DNA from: Bauldia sp965232525
GTDB taxonomy: Bacteria; Pseudomonadota; Alphaproteobacteria; Rhizobiales; Kaistiaceae
Assembly: GCF_965232525.1 (NCBI RefSeq)
Contig: NZ_OZ246980.1
Location: 1,178,001 to 1,242,000 of the forward strand
Reading direction: 5' to 3'
Length of the DNA: 64,000 nucleotides
Of this stretch, positions 10,001 through 18,100 are shown piece after piece (the first letter of the stretch is position 1; each line of letters begins with the position of its first letter). The translations under genes were made by a program, and so were the position numbers. Under the pieces are notes generated by a model, which did not search any database, was not told the DNA's origin, and saw only the letters and a list, made by a program, of their open reading frames with translations.

Positions 10001-11796
10001 GGCTCGATCGGGAACGTCAGTTCGTCGATAACACGCAGCCCCATGTTTTCCAGGACCGGTACCCGGGCGGACAGTGCGACCGGCGCCCCGAGATGACAGA
10101 GCTTCAGGGCGATCGCAGGTTCGGCGCCCCCGGATACGGCGTGGAAATAGCCGGCCACCGGTCGCGCCCTGGTCAAGCTCGCAAAGGCGACGATGTCGTC
10201 GACCGCGTCGTTGGGAATCGTGACTTCCTGATAGGCCACCGGGAATGCGTCACGGTACCGAGCGATCAGCGGCGCCGCCTCCTCCGGTGGGAACCGCTCG
10301 TTGACTGCGCGCACCAGCGCGTCCGGCCACCGCGCGATGATCTCCGCGACCGCGCTTTCAAGCACCGCCTGAGGCGGGTTCGGTGTCTTGCCCGCGTCAC
10401 GTCCGATAATGAACTGCACGCGGGTAAGCGGCCCTTCCAGGAAGGTTGGATAGTACGCGGACACCCGCCCATCGAAGACCTCGGCGAGATACGCGCCGAT
10501 CCGCTCGCGGACGGTGCTGTCGTAGCGATCGCGCGGCACGAACACGAGAATCGAAACGAAGCGATCGAAGCGATCGCGGCGGGTCAGCACCCGAATGCGC
10601 GGCTGGACAGCGAGCGCCATGATGGTCTTTGCCGCGGCATACAGACTGTCGGCGTCTACCTGAAAGAGTTCATCGCGCGGGTAGGATTCCAGCACGTTTA
10701 TCAGTGTCTTGGCCGAGTGGCCGTCGGGCGAGAAGCCGGCGCGGGCAATCACCGCCTTCGCCTTGCCGCGCAGATAGGGAACGTTGAAGATCGAGCGGTT
10801 GTAGGCGGTTGAGGTGAACAGTCCGATAAATCGGGTCTCGCCAGCCAGCCGACCATCGTCGTGGTAGCGTTTGACGCCGATGTAGTCGGCATGAGCGTTA
10901 CGGTGGATTCGCACCCTGAGGTTGGATTTGGTGATGATCAGCGGTTCCGGGCGCATCAGGAAAGCACGGATCGCCGGTGTCATCGTCATACCGCGGCCGC
11001 CGCGCGACAGCACCCGAACCTTCGGGTCGGAGAGAATGCCGAGCCCCTTCCCTCTAGCGCGGCTCAGTCGTCCCCGGCTCCTGCCACCGGTGAAATCGTA
11101 GTCGCGGACGCCGAGAAAAGTGAAGTTGTCGTCGGCGAGCCACTCGAGGAAGGAAATCGACTCCTCGAGATCGGCGATCGGAACCGGCGGTGGCCGCCTG
11201 CGGTATTGATCGACGACCGCCTCGAGCCGGTCGCGCATCATCTGCCAGTCGGCGACCGTGATCCGGATTTCGGCGAACAACAGATCGAGCCGGCGAGTGA
11301 GGGCGTCCCGATCGGCCGGCTCAAGAATGCGGCCGACATGGATCTGGATCAGGCTTTCGCGATGCCCGTCCTTGGCGCTGTAAGCCGTCAGCCGCCCGGC
11401 GTCGTCGCGGGTGACGGAGATGATCGGATGGGTGACCAGGCGGATGTCGGCGCGGAAGTCTTGAAGTTCGAGGATAGTGGAATCCACCAGGAACGGCATG
11501 TCGTCGTTGAGGATTTCAACCAGCGTAACCGCCGAACCGTCCCCGTCCGTGGCCAAATCGGTGATTCGCACGACGGTCTGATCGGGGGCACGTGTCGACA
11601 GGAGATCGGCGGCCGAGCGGACGCTTTCGACAAGTTCGCTCAAGGGGTGGCCGGCAAGGTCCTCCTCGTCGACATCGGCGAACAGGTCGCGGGCGAGAGC
11701 CGAGAGCATCCGCCGCTTGCCTTTTGGCGCCTGCCTTGTAACGGCGCGGCGGATCGCTTCGATGGTTGGACGCGGCGGTTTGGCGGCGGCTGGCAT
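7003..11796 (-). CDS. gdhB: NAD-specific glutamate dehydrogenase, large type
   Basis: A 1597-residue protein, the length expected for the about 180 kDa class of NAD-dependent glutamate dehydrogenase. It deaminates L-glutamate to 2-oxoglutarate and ammonium, feeding carbon into the TCA cycle. The N-terminal about 650 residues contain the ACT-like regulatory region (VEILNDDMPFLVDSTILELQ). The catalytic core is seen in FGMVARGGLRWSDRPVDFRTEVLGL, IIPHGAKGGFVPK and GVGDMSGDVFGNGML, followed by VVGEGANLGMTQPARIEFAL and a helical C-terminal domain. The start has a GGGGG site. The gene appears monocistronic and complete. Confidence 0.96.
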   Translation of the reverse strand: MPAAAKPPRPTIEAIRRAVTRQAPKGKRRMLSALARDLFADVDEEDLAGHPLSELVESVRSAADLLSTRAPDQTVVRITDLATDGDGSAVTLVEILNDDMPFLVDSTILELQDFRADIRLVTHPIISVTRDDAGRLTAYSAKDGHRESLIQIHVGRILEPADRDALTRRLDLLFAEIRITVADWQMMRDRLEAVVDQYRRRPPPVPIADLEESISFLEWLADDNFTFLGVRDYDFTGGRSRGRLSRARGKGLGILSDPKVRVLSRGGRGMTMTPAIRAFLMRPEPLIITKSNLRVRIHRNAHADYIGVKRYHDDGRLAGETRFIGLFTSTAYNRSIFNVPYLRGKAKAVIARAGFSPDGHSAKTLINVLESYPRDELFQVDADSLYAAAKTIMALAVQPRIRVLTRRDRFDRFVSILVFVPRDRYDSTVRERIGAYLAEVFDGRVSAYYPTFLEGPLTRVQFIIGRDAGKTPNPPQAVLESAVAEIIARWPDALVRAVNERFPPEEAAPLIARYRDAFPVAYQEVTIPNDAVDDIVAFASLTRARPVAGYFHAVSGGAEPAIALKLCHLGAPVALSARVPVLENMGLRVIDELTFPIEPADDSPPIFVHEMMLENARGNAIALDAVGTALIDCFLAVWHDRAENDGYNGLVIGARLTWREIAILRTASRFIRQSGTPFTEDHMWRTLNRHPEIARALVELFTARFDPNGPDERLARRRRTRIEAELEKVESLDEDRIIRLFLVMFDAILRTNYFQNEEDGQPHTTICFKLESRRLDFLPSPRPLREVFVYSPRVEGVHLRFGMVARGGLRWSDRPVDFRTEVLGLAKAQEAKNAVIIPHGAKGGFVPKRLPTNGDRAAFVAEGIAAYRAFISSLLDVTDNLDGDQPVAPPDVVTRDSDDPYLVVAADKGTATFSDIANEVAESRGFWLGDAFASGGSHGYDHKKMGITARGAWESVKRHFREMDIDIQTTPFTVVGVGDMSGDVFGNGMLLSEQIKLVAAFDHRDIFIDPDPDPAISYAERRKLFETPQSSWQMYDRRKISRGGGVFSRAEKAIPLSPQIRAVLDLGSKTAPPGEVMRAILRASADLLFFGGIGTYVRASTETNDQVGDRANDAIRVTGEELRVKVVGEGANLGMTQPARIEFALAGGRCNSDAIDNSAGVNTSDVEVNIKIALGSAIRDGRLDMEARDKLLTRMTEEVAALVLRNNYLQTLAISLSAARGFAAFPFQRRLIQDLERHGLLDRLIESLPDDATLDERQAAGKPLTRPEIGVLVAYAKIALADELMASNVSDHATLRGELRAYFPKTMREPFRRDIDAHRLRAEIIATQVANSVVNHCGASFIVLVADRTGAPPVEIARAYVTVREAFRLRALNRAIDDLDNRIGGTLQIALYQAVQNLTISRTIWFLRNVPLGRGMLDKVASEYGESIRTLDAELASLLSHQSHAILTSTIDSYRSDGVPEDLATTVARLRFLAQATDIHLIAKATSKPFEAAAETYYRITDRFRIDRAIRAAAAMAMPDYYDELARDRALETLARAHRQLTVDVLKAGGLPAWEKANQEALERAVGLVVGMIESEEMTLSRIIVASNLLTDLVGGS

Positions 11797-11871
11797 GTCA
11801 TCCCCCGAGCAGACGGCTCAGTCTATCAGGGAATCGCCTTGGCCGCCGTCATGGCGGAACCGGTTTCGACG

Positions 11872-12321
11872 CTACTGGGACGCTTCAACAGCTTCAGCAT
11901 TGGGCGTGCCCTCGACCCCCATGTAGACGGCCATGATTATCACCGGGGCGTTGGAGGTGTTGATGCCGGTGTGCGGCCAATCCATCGCCTCGAGAAAGGT
12001 ATCGCCGGCTTTGTAGACCTTCTTGCCCTTCTCGCCATAGTCGACGGTGATCTCGCCCTCCATCACGTAAATGAACAGCGGCACCCGATGAGTATGCCAG
12101 CCGGAGTCCTTGCCCGGTGGCACGGTGACGATCACGGCAGTGATCTTGGGCGTTCCCGTTGGGTAGGCGTCGATTGCCTGGCCGATGATCGTCTTGTTGT
12201 CCGCGAAGAGCTGCGTCAGCAGGTTCTGGTACTGCTGAGATTCCTCACTAACGGCAACGGTGGGCATGGCGATAGTGGCGAGAAGGGCCAGGCCTGATCG
12301 GCCGAGCAGCGCAAACGACAT
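11872..12321 (-). CDS. Exported cupin-domain protein
   Basis: The ATG at 12321 has a GGGAG site about ten bases upstream and opens a signal peptide (LLGRSGLALLATIAMPTVAVS). A more upstream in-frame ATG (12468) gives a non-hydrophobic leader and is unlikely. The mature part is a single cupin barrel with both motifs: GKDSGWHTHRVPLFIYVMEGEITVD and the later GDTFLEAMDWPHTGIN, whose histidines can bind a metal. The substrate is unknown. It shares its upstream region with the divergent SOS cassette. Confidence 0.82.
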   Translation of the reverse strand: MSFALLGRSGLALLATIAMPTVAVSEESQQYQNLLTQLFADNKTIIGQAIDAYPTGTPKITAVIVTVPPGKDSGWHTHRVPLFIYVMEGEITVDYGEKGKKVYKAGDTFLEAMDWPHTGINTSNAPVIIMAVYMGVEGTPNAEAVEASQ

Positions 12322-12516
12322 CAACGGAAACTCCCGGAGGTTGTAGACCACGCTTTGGTGGCGGAACTGACAGCTCGGGTCAACCGTTGAGCTAGTGTGA
12401 CGGGCCAATAGGTTTTGTGGTTCGGGATCGGTCCATCGGTGGGTGGGCGGTGCCGATCGATCTTCCATTGCCCGCAGGACTTGCTTGACTCCCCGTTCGT
12501 TCTTCGGAATCTATAA

Positions 12517-12531
12517 GAACAAAACAGGAAC
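12517..12531 (+). promoter_or_regulatory. LexA (SOS) box upstream of imuA
   Basis: The sequence GAACAAAACAGGAAC is an exact GAAC-N7-GAAC direct repeat, the LexA recognition site known from alphaproteobacteria. It lies 24 bases before the ATG of imuA, a position where repressor would block transcription of imuA-imuB-dnaE2. This matches the known damage induction of this cassette in the class. Confidence 0.85.
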
Positions 12532-12555
12532 ATATCGTTAGAGGTGTCAAAGAGC

Positions 12556-13467
12556 ATGCCTGCCAACGCTTTGACGGCAGGGGCAACGGTAACGCATCTG
12601 CGCCGGCGGATCGCCGCGATCGAGGGACGTCCGGCGGCCTTGGCGCCGGGCGGCGATGCCCGACCCGCGACACAGGGCTCGATCCCGCCCCCTGCGACCA
12701 GTCTTTCCCCGCGACGCGGCGGGATGATCCTGCCGTTCGGGGTGCCGGTGCTCGACGATCGACTTGCCGGGGGCTTGCGGCGTAACGCGCTCCATGAGGT
12801 TCGGACCGAAATCACCCGGAATGCCGGCAGCGCCAGCGGTTTTGCCGTTGCCCTGCTGGCGCGGCTCACTGCGATCGACGATCGGCCGGTGTTGTGGGTG
12901 ATCGAGGCATCGGCGGCGCGCGAAGGCGGCGTCGTTCACGGCCCCGGTCTCGCCCAACTCGGACTTCCCGCTGACCGATTGGTTCTGGTGCGGGTGCGCC
13001 GCCCACAGGAGGCATTGTGGGTGTTCGAAGAAGGGTTGCGCTCCGCCGGTCTTGCCGCCGTGCTCGCCGAGATCCGCGGCCACCCAAGCGTCCTTGATCT
13101 CTCCGCCGGCCGGCGCTTGGCGCTACGCGCCCGGGACGGTGGCGTCATGGGGCTGCTCTTGCGCCAGGCCGCCAATGCCGAGCCTGGCGCGGCCGCGACC
13201 CGCTGGCGGGTGAGTCCCCAGCCGGCCGCCATTATCGACGATTTCGCCGCTGGCATCGGCCGTCCGGTGTGGCGGCTCGATCTTGAACGCAACCGTACCG
13301 GCCCTACCGGCCGGTTCGATCTGGAGTGGGATCATGGCAACCGCAGCTTCGCCCTCGCGAGGCCCCCTACCGCGGCGCTATCTGACCATTGCCCTGCCGT
13401 ATCTGCTGACCGATCGGATCTGGCGTATGCGGCTGGGGCGGTCGTGGCGCTACGTCGCACCGGATGA
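12556..13467 (+). CDS. imuA: ImuA, SOS-inducible mutasome accessory protein
   Basis: A 303-residue protein with a RecA-like fold region (LPFGVPVLDDRLAGGLRRNALHEV, ALLARLTAIDDRPVLWVIEA, LGLPADRLVLVRVRRPQEAL) typical of ImuA. It works with ImuB and DnaE2 in damage-induced mutagenesis; in other bacteria ImuA is thought to take part in recruiting the complex. The ATG at 12556 is chosen; a GTG at 12544 is an alternative. The LexA box lies just upstream. The frame continues 134 bases into imuB because no stop occurs earlier, giving a longer C-terminal tail than expected (ending AAGAVVALRRTG). Confidence 0.9.
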   Translation: MPANALTAGATVTHLRRRIAAIEGRPAALAPGGDARPATQGSIPPPATSLSPRRGGMILPFGVPVLDDRLAGGLRRNALHEVRTEITRNAGSASGFAVALLARLTAIDDRPVLWVIEASAAREGGVVHGPGLAQLGLPADRLVLVRVRRPQEALWVFEEGLRSAGLAAVLAEIRGHPSVLDLSAGRRLALRARDGGVMGLLLRQAANAEPGAAATRWRVSPQPAAIIDDFAAGIGRPVWRLDLERNRTGPTGRFDLEWDHGNRSFALARPPTAALSDHCPAVSADRSDLAYAAGAVVALRRTG

Positions 13468-15115
13468 AACGACGCGCGGCGGCGCACCGCGCGGGGTGTC
13501 TGACGCTGCCCCGACGGGACTCGCGCCCGCTCCGACTGGGCATCCCCGCAACACCGGCAATCCGTTTGCCGTGCGGCGGGGAACGCAGTCCGTTGCCAAT
13601 CGACCGGGCGGGGGAGGAACGACGGCGCGCTCCCTTCCGCCAAAGGGGCCTCTGGGAGGCGCCAGTGCCTCCCCGCTGGTGGTTGCCGCCAAGGTCAAGA
13701 GCGCGCTCCGCATCGTTGCCCTCGACGAAGCCGCGGAGGCCCAGAGTCTGCAGCGCGGTCAGGCACTCGCCGATGCCCGCGCCATGATCCCCGCGCTTGA
13801 CGCGGTCGATCAGGATGAGACCGCTGACAGGGCGCTGCTCGCGGCACTTGCCGATTGGGCCGAGCGCTACACCCCGTTGGTCGCGCTCGATCCGCCTGAC
13901 GGCCTGATCCTCGACATCACCGGCTGCACCCATCTGTTCGGCGGTGAGACGGCGCTGGTTACCGATTGCCTGACCCGGCTAGTCGCCCAGGGTTTCTTGG
14001 CCCGGGCAGCGATTGCCGACACACCCGGGGCCGCCTGGGCCGTAGCCCGCTTCGACAGGGCGATCCGCGTCCTTCCGGGCGAGGCGCGCGCTGCCTTAAT
14101 CGACCTGCCGATGGCGGCGCTGCGGCTTGAAGGCGAAACAGTCTCGGCGCTTGAGCGGGTCGGCCTGAAGCGGATCGGTCAGATCATTGATGCGCCCCGG
14201 GCGCCGTTGGCCGCCCGCTTCGGCAGCAATCTGATCCGCCGTCTCGATGAAGCCCTGGGCCGGGTCGAGGAATCGATCAGCCCTCGCCGGCCGGTAGCGG
14301 CGTTCATCGCCGAACGACGATTTGCCGAGCCGATCGTAACCGATGACGATATCGCCGCTACCATTGTCGCCCTCGCGGCGCGGCTCGCCCCTGGCCTCGA
14401 AGCGCAGGGGACCGGCGCCCGCCGGTTCGAGCTGGCGCTGTTCCGGGTCGACGGAGTGGTGGCACGGCTCGGGGTCGGTACCAGTCGGCCGGTCAGGACG
14501 CCGGAGCACGTCAGTGCCCTGTTCGCTGAGAAATTCGCTGGCCTTGCCGAGGAGATCGATGCTGGTTTCGGTTTCGACATGGTTCGCCTGTCGGTGCCGG
14601 AAACCGCGCCCGATGCCCCGGCTCAGATCGATCTCGTTGGCGATGCCGCTGCGGACGCCGACCTCGCCCAGCTCATCGACCGGATCGGCGCCCGGCTTGG
14701 GCCGGACCGGGTGCAGCGGGTCGTCGGGCGTGACAGCCACATCCCCGAGCGGTCGGAGGCGTTCCCGATAGCCGGTACGCCGGAGGATGGTATCGACACA
14801 CCGATGCCGGCTGCGTCGGGTCCGATCGACCGCCCGCTTCGGCTTTTCCCCCATCCCGAACCGGTGGAGGCGACCGCTGCGGTCCCTGACGGGCCGCCCA
14901 TCCATTTCCGTTGGCGGCGGGCGCTCTACCGCGTCACCCGAGTCGAAGGGCCGGAGCGCATCGCGCCGGAATGGTGGCGGAGTGACGACGGCTTCACCCG
15001 CGACTATTTCCGGGTCGAGGACGCCGCCGGCAATCGTTTCTGGCTGTTTCGCGAAGGGCTCTACGGGCTCGAGGCGATGACCCCACGCTGGTACCTGCAT
15101 GGGGTGTTCGGATGA
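13334..15115 (+). CDS. imuB: ImuB, Y-family polymerase-like mutasome protein
   Basis: 593 residues from the ATG at 13334, which follows a GGAG site. The frame is open further upstream, but that part lies inside imuA. The Y-family core is visible (RYLTIALPYLLTDRIWR, YTPLVALDPPDGLILDITG, CTHLFGGETALVTDCLTRL, then helix-hairpin regions LERVGLKRIGQIID). ImuB is known as a catalytically inactive polymerase homologue that links DnaE2 to the beta clamp. The C-terminus has the usual aromatic-rich end (ITPEWW-like region, WRRALYRVTRVEGPERIAPE). Residues about 37-112, rich in G, P and R, interrupt the normal N-terminal fold and look like an insertion. Confidence 0.92.
   Translation: MATAASPSRGPLPRRYLTIALPYLLTDRIWRMRLGRSWRYVAPDETTRGGAPRGVSDAAPTGLAPAPTGHPRNTGNPFAVRRGTQSVANRPGGGGTTARSLPPKGPLGGASASPLVVAAKVKSALRIVALDEAAEAQSLQRGQALADARAMIPALDAVDQDETADRALLAALADWAERYTPLVALDPPDGLILDITGCTHLFGGETALVTDCLTRLVAQGFLARAAIADTPGAAWAVARFDRAIRVLPGEARAALIDLPMAALRLEGETVSALERVGLKRIGQIIDAPRAPLAARFGSNLIRRLDEALGRVEESISPRRPVAAFIAERRFAEPIVTDDDIAATIVALAARLAPGLEAQGTGARRFELALFRVDGVVARLGVGTSRPVRTPEHVSALFAEKFAGLAEEIDAGFGFDMVRLSVPETAPDAPAQIDLVGDAAADADLAQLIDRIGARLGPDRVQRVVGRDSHIPERSEAFPIAGTPEDGIDTPMPAASGPIDRPLRLFPHPEPVEATAAVPDGPPIHFRWRRALYRVTRVEGPERIAPEWWRSDDGFTRDYFRVEDAAGNRFWLFREGLYGLEAMTPRWYLHGVFG
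13442..13669 (+). repeat. Low-complexity in-frame insertion in imuB
   Basis: These bases encode about 76 residues between RYLTIALPYLLTDRIWR and PLVVAAKVKSALRIVALD, two segments that are close together in ImuB proteins I know. The inserted residues (for example TGHPRNTGNPFAVRRGTQ and TTARSLPPKGPLGG) have no hydrophobic core and resemble translated intergenic repeats. The boundaries are approximate. Confidence 0.5.
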
Positions 15116-15143
15116 AGGATGATCTTATCAGGGCCAGGGTCTC

Positions 15144-18100
15144 ATGACCGCCTATGCCGAGCTCGCCGTCACCTCCAACTTCTGCTTCCTTCGTGGCGGC
15201 TCCCATCCGGAGGAGCTGGTCCCCGCCGCGGTGAAGCTTGGCCTCGCCGGAATTGCGTTCGCCGATCGCAACTCCCTCGCCGGCGTGGTGCGCGGCCATG
15301 TTGCGGCCAAGGAAGCCGGTATGCCCTATGCCGTCGGCTGTCGGCTGGTGTTCCGCGACGGCACGCCCGACATCCTTGCCTGGCCGACCGACCGGAACGC
15401 CTATGGCCGGCTCTGCCGGCTGCTCACCACCGGCAACCGCCGCGCCGAAAAGGGCGACTGCCATCTCGATCTGGCTGATCTCCTGGAGTGGGGCGAGGGC
15501 CTGATCCTTGGGGTGATGCCGGATTATGGCACGGCCCTTCAGTCAGCTTCCCTGATGGTAGACGAAAGGGGAGCAGCTCTTTTCACCGCTCATTCCCGCG
15601 AAGGCGGGAATCCAGGACATGTGAGGATGCCCCTGGCGAAGACTGGGTCCTCGCTTTCGCGGGAACGAGCGGTGGAAGGTTTCGCGAAACCCCCCTTCGA
15701 GAGAAGTGGGGGCGACAGGAAACACTTGAGCGTCGTCCCGGAAAGGCCCAACAACCCTCTTGCCATCACCCTCGCCATCCTCGTCGACGCCTTCCCCCGC
15801 AATGTGCGGCTGATGGTGCGCCGCCAGTACGGCCCGGGAGATCACCGGCAACTTGCCGCCCTTGCCCGGCTTGCCCGCCGATACAGCGTGCCCCTAATGG
15901 CCACCAACGACGTGCTCTATCACATCGCCGAGCGGCGTCCGCTTCAGGATGTCATCACCTGCATCCGTGAGCACAAGACGTTGGCGACCGCCGGCCGGCT
16001 GCTCGAAGCCAATGCCGAGCGGTATCTGAAGGATGCCGCCGAGATGGCCCGGCTGTTTGCCGACTATCCGGAAGCGGTGGCCGAAACCCGCGCCGTGTTC
16101 CAACGCCTCGGCTTTTCCCTCGACGAGTTGAAATACCAGTATCCGGACGAGCCGACCGGTGACGCAGCAACACCGCAGGAAGCCCTGGAGCAGCTAACCG
16201 AAGCGGGCCTCGCCACGCGCTATCCAGGCGGCGTGCCAAGGAAGGTTCGGGATCTGGTTGCCCATGAACTGAAGCTCATCGCCGAACTCAAATACGCGCC
16301 CTATTTCCTCACCGTCCACGACATCATGCGTTACGCCCAGGAGCAGGAGATACTCGCCCAGGGGCGCGGCTCGGCCGCCAATTCCGCCGTCTGCTACGTG
16401 CTCGGCATCACCGAAGTCGATCCCGAACGCGTCGATCTTCTGTTCGAGCGCTTCGTCTCGGCCGAACGCAACGAACCGCCGGACATTGATGTCGATTTCG
16501 AGCACGAGCGGCGCGAGGAGGTGATGCAGTACATCTACGAGAAGTACGGTCGTCACCGTGCCGGTCTCGCCGCCACCGTTATCACCTACCGCACCCGTTC
16601 AGCGGTTCGCGAGGTGGGCAAGGTTTTCGGCCTGTCGGAGGACACCATCGGCGCCCTCTCCGGCACCATCTGGGGCTGGTCGAACAATGGTGTCCGCGAC
16701 GCCGACATCCGCCGCATCGGCCTCGACCCTGAAGAGCGAACCATGCATCAGGTGATGGTGCTGTCGGAGCAGTTGATCGGCTTCCCCCGCCATCTCTCCC
16801 AGCATGTCGGCGGCTTCGTCATGACCCGCGACCGGCTCGACGAGATGGTGCCGGTGATGAACGCCGCCATGGAAGACCGGACCAACGTAGAGTGGGACAA
16901 GGACGACCTCGACGCGCTTAACATGCTGAAGGTCGATGTTCTCGCGCTCGGCATGCTCTCCTGTATCCGCCGCGCCTTCGATTTCATGGAAAGGCACTAT
17001 GGCGAACGGCCGACCCTCGCCTCGATCCCAGATAAGGATCAAGCGGTCTATCGCATGCTCGGGCGAGCCGATTCCCTCGGCGTCTTCCAGGTGGAGAGCC
17101 GGGCGCAGATGTCGATGCTGCCGCGTCTTAAGCCGGCTAATTTCTACGACCTGGTAATCGAAGTGGCGATCGTCCGGCCAGGTCCGATCCAGGGGGACAT
17201 GGTCCATCCCTATCTGCGCCGTCGACAGGGCCTTGAGACGGTGAACTATCCCAAGCCCCGACACGGCGATAAGAACGAACTGAAACAAGTGCTCGGCCGC
17301 ACCCTCGGTGTACCCCTGTTTCAGGAACAGGCGATGAAGATCGCCATTGTCGCCGCCGGTTTCACCCCCGGCGAGGCCGACAGGCTTCGCCGCGCCATGG
17401 CCACTTTCCGCCGGGTCGGCACCATCGGCACGTTCCAGAAGAAGATGGTCGAGGGGATGACTGCCCGCGGCTACGAGCGCGATTTCGCCGAGCGCTGCTT
17501 CCGCCAGATCGAAGGCTTTGGCGATTACGGTTTTCCGGAGAGCCACGCGGCGAGCTTTGCGCTGCTGGTTTACGCCTCGTCATGGCTGAAGTGCCACTAC
17601 CCGGACGTCTTCTGCGCCGCGCTTCTTAACGCCCAGCCGATGGGCTTTTACGCTCCCGCCCAGATCGTCCGCGACGCCGCCCGCCATGGAGTCACCATCC
17701 GCCCGCCGGATATCAATTTCTCCGACTGGGACTCGACGCTGGAGCCGGAGGAGGGGCAACCGACCGACCGCATCCGCACCCGGGTTCATGCTGCCCATGC
17801 CGACCAGCGTGACGACATTCGCTCCGCCCATGCCGTGCGGCTCGGGCTTCGCCAGATCAAGGGGATAAAGGAGGAGGACGCCGAGGCGCTGATGAAGGCG
17901 CGGGGGGCAGGTTTCGATTCGGTCCGCGATCTGTGGCTGCGCTCCGGCTTGTCGCGGGCGGCGATTGAGCGCCTCGCCGATGCCGATGCGTTTCGCTCCC
18001 TCGGTCTCGACCGGCGCGACGCGCTGTGGGCTGCCCGCGGCCTCGGCAGCACCGCCGCGGCGGACCGTCCGGGGGGGCGATTGCCGTTGTTCGACGTTGC

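Noticed and set aside
10861..12297. Long plus-strand open frame opposite the start of the glutamate dehydrogenase gene
   Set aside because: It is antisense to a certain gene, has no start signal or recognisable domain, and its openness follows from GC-rich codon bias.
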